This document shows positions 17,401 through 19,906 of a stretch of 19,906 bases of DNA, one piece after another (within the stretch, counting starts at the first letter, position 1; every line of letters begins with the position of its first letter). Origin of the DNA: DATKMG01 sp035541995 (lineage in GTDB: Bacteria; Acidobacteriota; Terriglobia; Versatilivoradales; Versatilivoraceae). Under the pieces are notes generated by a model, which was given only the letters and a program-made list of their open reading frames with translations, had not been told where the DNA came from and did not search any database. The translations under genes were made by a program, and so were the position numbers. The stretch lies in assembly GCA_035541995.1 (NCBI GenBank), contig DATKMG010000084.1:1-19906 (forward strand), written 5' to 3'.

Positions 17401-17752
17401 GCTGAATGCATCCTTCAGTGGTCCTGTTCTGCTCCAAGACCCGCACCAATGGTTCAGCCCGAATGCTTTCTTTTTGCCTGTGCCTGGTACTTACGGGAAC
17501 CTGGGGAGAGGCACTCTCACTGGGCCGGGATTGGCCAACTTCGACTTATCGCTCTCGAAGGTTACTGCCTTATCCGAAAGAATCGATTTGCATTTCAAGG
17601 CCGAGTTCTTTAATCTTCTCAACCACGCGAATTTTGCTACCCCCAATCCCATTGTATTTTCGAGTGGCGCAATCAGCCCTTCGGCTGGGCTGATCACGTC
17701 CACAGCCACCACATCCAGGCAGATTCAATTCGGATTAAAGCTGGTTTTCTGA
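14465..17752 (+). CDS. Oar-like TonB-dependent receptor with carboxypeptidase-regulatory-like N-terminal domain
   Basis: This 1095-residue outer-membrane protein has a signal peptide ending near residue 33 (GWAQ). A carboxypeptidase-regulatory-like beta-sandwich follows at about 35-118 (VSGRVEDASGAAVHGAVVSV, then TTDEAGNYAFSALAVG). The plug domain starts with LKDLPLNGRSFDNLITLNPG at 151-170. The rest, to about residue 1095, is a long beta-barrel ending in a terminal phenylalanine (IQFGLKLVF), the usual signal for outer-membrane assembly. This architecture is the Oar/OmpA-like TonB-dependent type that is strongly expanded in Acidobacteriota. It should import or bind a large or scarce substrate using TonB energy. 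No clear TonB box was located. The start is fixed by AGGGGG 5 nt upstream. No SusD-like partner lies next to it. It follows the PQQ dehydrogenase on the same strand, beyond a repeat element, so co-transcription is uncertain. Confidence 0.93.
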   Translation: MKEKHHSRPHLCCSLFLKWTLALAVSQNCGWAQVTAAVSGRVEDASGAAVHGAVVSVKHLETGVIRAGTTDEAGNYAFSALAVGPLEVKAEKQGFKTAVRSGINLKVGQHALVNLRLEVGEFVQQVTVSEELPLVNATTAPLSGVVGERELKDLPLNGRSFDNLITLNPGAINYSSMKSPQTVTSNGNTFTVGGRRTSENQFLLNGIEYTGSSQLAVTPGGVSSELLGIDAIREFNVLTDTYSAEYGKRAGAQVATVTQSGTNTLHGSAFEFLRNSALDARNFFDRSSVPPFRRNQFGGALGGPLRKDQLFLFGNYEGFRQSLAVSNVSVVPDEQARQGLLPNASGEYVQVPHLDTGMLPYMSFWPVSNGPKLLVNGLPSGTAVAYNNPKQTVREDFGTMRGDLTISDRDSLSSAYTVDDGNSQVPLADPLFASALTLRNQVASVQETHVFSPHVLNTFRAGFSRAAFNYDSVPLVSLPVSLSFVSGLGPGGIVIGGGLTTTGAGTITPAGPNNAANVWDRRNLFTYTDDVHINRGIHQISLGVWIQRLQDNEDTASRQLGQASFTSLQTFLQGIVSNFQAVPNPNELGWRSLLGAWYFQDAIKVRRNLTVQAGIRHEFTTGWNEVSGRAANYVTDANGVLLTNPRVGESVFTQNNARWLISPRIGLAWDPFGNGKTAIRAGFGTYYSLMDALSFLLNSLPPYNGSIAFNNVPLSSFVPILPSVPQPPTCGPGVPKPCSIYAPQGVQTNAQTPTVEKWNFTLEQQLGPSTVLRVAYVGSFGYHGLLSIDPNTIPAQICPDHAGCLAGGVGAAKRVVTQGSQYIPVGSRPNPYLSAGFFWYTEANSRYNALQIDLNRRLARGLQFRANYTWAKNLDINSALTGAQANNQAQMVLDRNDLGRDWGPSALNVTSQAGISGHYELPFGSGKHWQYGAGELGNKLTGGWQLNGIVTLLSGFPFTPQVGSNRSGDGDTRNPDRPSLNASFSGPVLLQDPHQWFSPNAFFLPVPGTYGNLGRGTLTGPGLANFDLSLSKVTALSERIDLHFKAEFFNLLNHANFATPNPIVFSSGAISPSAGLITSTATTSRQIQFGLKLVF

Positions 17753-17761
17753 ATGGCATCA

Positions 17762-17799
17762 GTAGGATGCGTTAGCGTTTTTTGCGTAACGCATCCTAC
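17762..17799. repeat. Palindromic repeat downstream of the TonB-dependent receptor, possible terminator
   Basis: GTAGGATGCGTTA at 17762-17774 and TAACGCATCCTAC at 17787-17799 are perfect 13-bp inverted copies around a 12-nt, T-rich loop. It starts 10 bases after the receptor stop. GGATGCGTTA/TAACGCATCC palindromes are, from memory, common dispersed repeats in many bacteria. It may also act as a transcript-end hairpin, but no trailing T run follows. Confidence 0.75.
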
Positions 17800-18064
17800 A
17801 TCTACGTCCCAGTTCCGGACAAGTCCGTCCCGCCTGCGGACAGCCACACTAGGCGAAGTATCGCTGAACATGTTCGTAACCCATGGAAATCCAATGGTTA
17901 GCCGGCTTAACTCGGCTCAGTCATACCTCACCGTTTTTGGCACGTCACGTGCGATTGCAAAGGGGAACAAGCGGCATTCCGCCGTTGGAGTGCCTCTCAA
18001 GAGATTCTGTTGATCCTCAGGTCCTAGAGAACGGCCCATCACCGAGGTTGAGGAAGGAGGGATT
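17800..18064. other. Spacer between the repeat and the ADOP permease
   Basis: An 86-codon plus-strand frame at 17753-18013 starts directly after the receptor stop and is built partly from the palindromic repeat; it shows no family features and is not called. A small hairpin (CGGAC-AA-GTCCG) lies near 17815-17827. The permease ribosome-binding site is at the end. No regulator gene, which often precedes such permeases, is present here. Confidence 0.5.
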
Positions 18065-19906
18065 ATGCTTGGGCTCTTACACAACCTTCGATTCGGGGTC
18101 CGCCTCATGCGTAGGAATCCGGGTTTTGCCACTGTTACGGTGCTATCTCTCGCACTCGGCATTGGTGCTAATACGGCTATCTTCAGCGTCATAAACACTG
18201 TGGTTCTTCGTCCGCTTCCTTATGCGGATGCTGGTCGTCTCGTGGTGATTGGTGAAAGCGACCGCCAGTGGGCCGAGGGTCCCATTTCGTATCCGAACTT
18301 CCTGGATTGGCAAGCGCAGAACCAGGTTTTCGAGCGCATGGCGGCATTTCAAAACGAAGGCATAACGATTAAGAGTGCTTCGCGTCCGGAAGCCCTGCCG
18401 ATTCTCAAGATCTCTTCCGAATTCTTTCCTACGCTAGGCGTGAAGCCAATCCTTGGACGTGATTTCCTGACCCCCGAGGACAAGGCTGGCTCTAGTCCCG
18501 TTGTCATCATGAGCCATCGACTTTGGCAAGGACGTTTCGGGGGTGACCCGGGAGTGATTGGGAGCACACTGACATTAAAGGGAACCCTAAAGGCTCAGAG
18601 CTACACGGTGATTGGAGTTCTTCCTCCGGATTTCAGATTCTCAGGTGAGAGCGACTTGTATGTACCCATCGGTCTCTGGAGTACTGATGGTTATCTGATG
18701 AAGCGCGAGAATCATGATCGAACACTCGCGGTGGCGCGGTTGAAGGCTGGGACCACACTGGAGCAGGCCCGTGCGCAAATGGCGACCATCGCCGGCCGCC
18801 TCCAACAGCAATATCCGGCCACCAATGCGGGTCTCAGAGTGACAGTCACACCGTTGCGAGAGCGCGTCACGGCTCATGCCCGGTCCATGCTTCTCGTGTT
18901 GTTCTGTGCAGTTGGCTTCGTCCTTCTAATCGCCTGTGTGAACGTAGCCAATCTGTTACTGGCGCGCTCTTTGGTACGGGAAAAAGAGGTTGGCATTCGG
19001 GTGGCACTGGGAGCCAGCTGCGGGAGGGTCATCGGGCAATTCTTGACGGAGAGCATACTGTTGGGGCTGGCGGGGGGGATAGCTGGTTTGGCTTTGGGAA
19101 CATGGGCCTCTGGCGGGCTGGCCAGGCTGGTCCCTCAAGATCTGCCACTCAGGGGGATCCCCACCGACCATCGGGTGCTGGGCTTCACGTTATTCATCTC
19201 ACTCCTGACCGGTGTCGTGTTCGGACTGGCTCCAGCCCTGCAGGCCTCGAGACTCAACTTGAACACATCGCTCAAGGAGGGCGGGCGGACTTCGAGTGCG
19301 GGATCCGGGCATCACCGGCTTCGGAGACTGCTGGTGGTTTCGGAAGTGGCTCTGGCCTTGGTACTTCTTATCAGTGCCGGTTTAATGGTCGAGAGCCTAC
19401 GGCGACTCTTGAAGGTTGATCTTGGATTTAACCCGGCAGGAGTTTTGACAATGAGCCTGGACATGTCGGATCCGAAATACGACCAAAATCCCGCGCTATT
19501 CATGGCTTTCAATGCCCAACTACTGGAGAGTGTCCGAGCCCTGCCAGGCATCCAATATGCTGGCCTGGTCCGCCCGCTTCCTCTCGCGGGAGGTCGATCG
19601 GCGATGCCGTTTTACCGCGAAGACTTGCCCGTCCCTCCATCCAACGCATTTCCGGGAGCTGACTGGAGAGTAGCCAGCCCTGGATACTTCCAGGCGATGG
19701 GCATGTCCTTGCTGAAAGGCCGGTTCTTTGAGGATTCGGATCGACATACCACACCGCTCGTAGCGATCATCAATGAGACGATGGCCCGCAATTTCTGGCC
19801 AGGCGAAGACCCCCTTGGGAAACAGATGCGAATCGGCCAGCCGGAGATGGGCCTCCCCTGGTTCAGGATCGTGGGGGTCGTCCATGACGCCAAACCCTTT
19901 GGATTG
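18065..19906 (+). CDS. Acidobacterial-type duplicated orphan permease (ADOP; MacB/FtsX family), 3' end cut by window edge
   Basis: 614 codons run to the right edge with no stop; full members are about 800 residues, so the last quarter is missing. The ATG at 18065 has GGAGG 4 nt upstream. Layout: first transmembrane helix about 21-48 (LSLALGIGANTAIFSV, the family hallmark), a MacB-like periplasmic core domain about 50-270, then an FtsX domain with helices about 275-298, 325-350 and 370-393. Between them is the MacB-type motif VNVANLLLARSLVREKEVGI (292-311). A second helix at about 422-444 (LLVVSEVALALVLLISAG) opens the duplicated half and a second periplasmic domain. These permeases lack their own ATPase and are found in many copies in Acidobacteriota; roles in macrolide or lipoprotein-type export are assumed, not shown. 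The partner ATPase, if any, would be outside the window. Confidence 0.92.
   Translation, partial: MLGLLHNLRFGVRLMRRNPGFATVTVLSLALGIGANTAIFSVINTVVLRPLPYADAGRLVVIGESDRQWAEGPISYPNFLDWQAQNQVFERMAAFQNEGITIKSASRPEALPILKISSEFFPTLGVKPILGRDFLTPEDKAGSSPVVIMSHRLWQGRFGGDPGVIGSTLTLKGTLKAQSYTVIGVLPPDFRFSGESDLYVPIGLWSTDGYLMKRENHDRTLAVARLKAGTTLEQARAQMATIAGRLQQQYPATNAGLRVTVTPLRERVTAHARSMLLVLFCAVGFVLLIACVNVANLLLARSLVREKEVGIRVALGASCGRVIGQFLTESILLGLAGGIAGLALGTWASGGLARLVPQDLPLRGIPTDHRVLGFTLFISLLTGVVFGLAPALQASRLNLNTSLKEGGRTSSAGSGHHRLRRLLVVSEVALALVLLISAGLMVESLRRLLKVDLGFNPAGVLTMSLDMSDPKYDQNPALFMAFNAQLLESVRALPGIQYAGLVRPLPLAGGRSAMPFYREDLPVPPSNAFPGADWRVASPGYFQAMGMSLLKGRFFEDSDRHTTPLVAIINETMARNFWPGEDPLGKQMRIGQPEMGLPWFRIVGVVHDAKPFGL

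Noticed and set aside
17753..18013. 86-codon frame starting right after the receptor stop
   Set aside because: Its first part is encoded by a palindromic repeat, it has no ribosome-binding site, and it has no recognisable motif.

Overview
This window looks like a chromosomal segment of a Gram-negative bacterium, most likely an acidobacterium (Acidobacteriota). The strongest pointers are the 3' gene, which reads like an acidobacterial-type duplicated orphan permease (ADOP/MacB-FtsX family), and its neighbour, a large Oar-like TonB-dependent receptor with an N-terminal carboxypeptidase-regulatory-like domain. A lipoprotein PQQ dehydrogenase, a YtcJ-type amidohydrolase with a lipobox, a Tat-exported esterase-like protein and several palindromic repeat families in the gene gaps fit the same picture. 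The phylum call is inference from gene content; there is no rRNA or other marker gene here. No tRNA, rRNA, CRISPR array, transposase or phage gene was seen.

Left half (1-11699): every gene is on the minus strand, so transcription runs from high to low coordinates. Two tightly packed gene groups lie at 6936-3565 and 3117-1. The first holds a Gfo/Idh/MocA oxidoreductase, a CtBP-like D-2-hydroxyacid dehydrogenase (ATGA overlap with the gene before it) and a class III PLP aminotransferase. The second holds an M20 metallo-deacylase/peptidase, a zinc-dependent medium-chain alcohol dehydrogenase and a second Gfo/Idh/MocA oxidoreductase cut by the left edge. They are separated by 447 bp that carry a nested palindromic repeat. 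Together they look like a cytosolic catabolic module able to oxidise hydroxyl groups, remove an N-acyl group and move an amino group. No regulator or transporter is included and the substrate cannot be named. Upstream, across a second palindromic repeat (7139-7435), lie a Tat-exported tandem alpha/beta-hydrolase whose second domain has lost the nucleophile serine, and a YtcJ-like amidohydrolase predicted to be a lipoprotein.

Right half (11700-19906): after a 483-bp divergent intergenic region the genes are on the plus strand. They are a lipoprotein PQQ-dependent (glucose-dehydrogenase-like) quinoprotein, the Oar-like TonB-dependent receptor, and the ADOP permease cut by the right edge. The gaps between these genes hold two more palindromic elements (14251-14427 and 17762-17799).

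A plausible but unproven whole-window theme is scavenging of an organic compound: outer-membrane uptake, envelope hydrolases and an envelope quinoprotein, then cytosolic oxidation, deacylation and transamination. Several upstream start positions possible by reading frame alone were moved to internal ATG codons because these have better ribosome-binding sites and fit the family N-termini.
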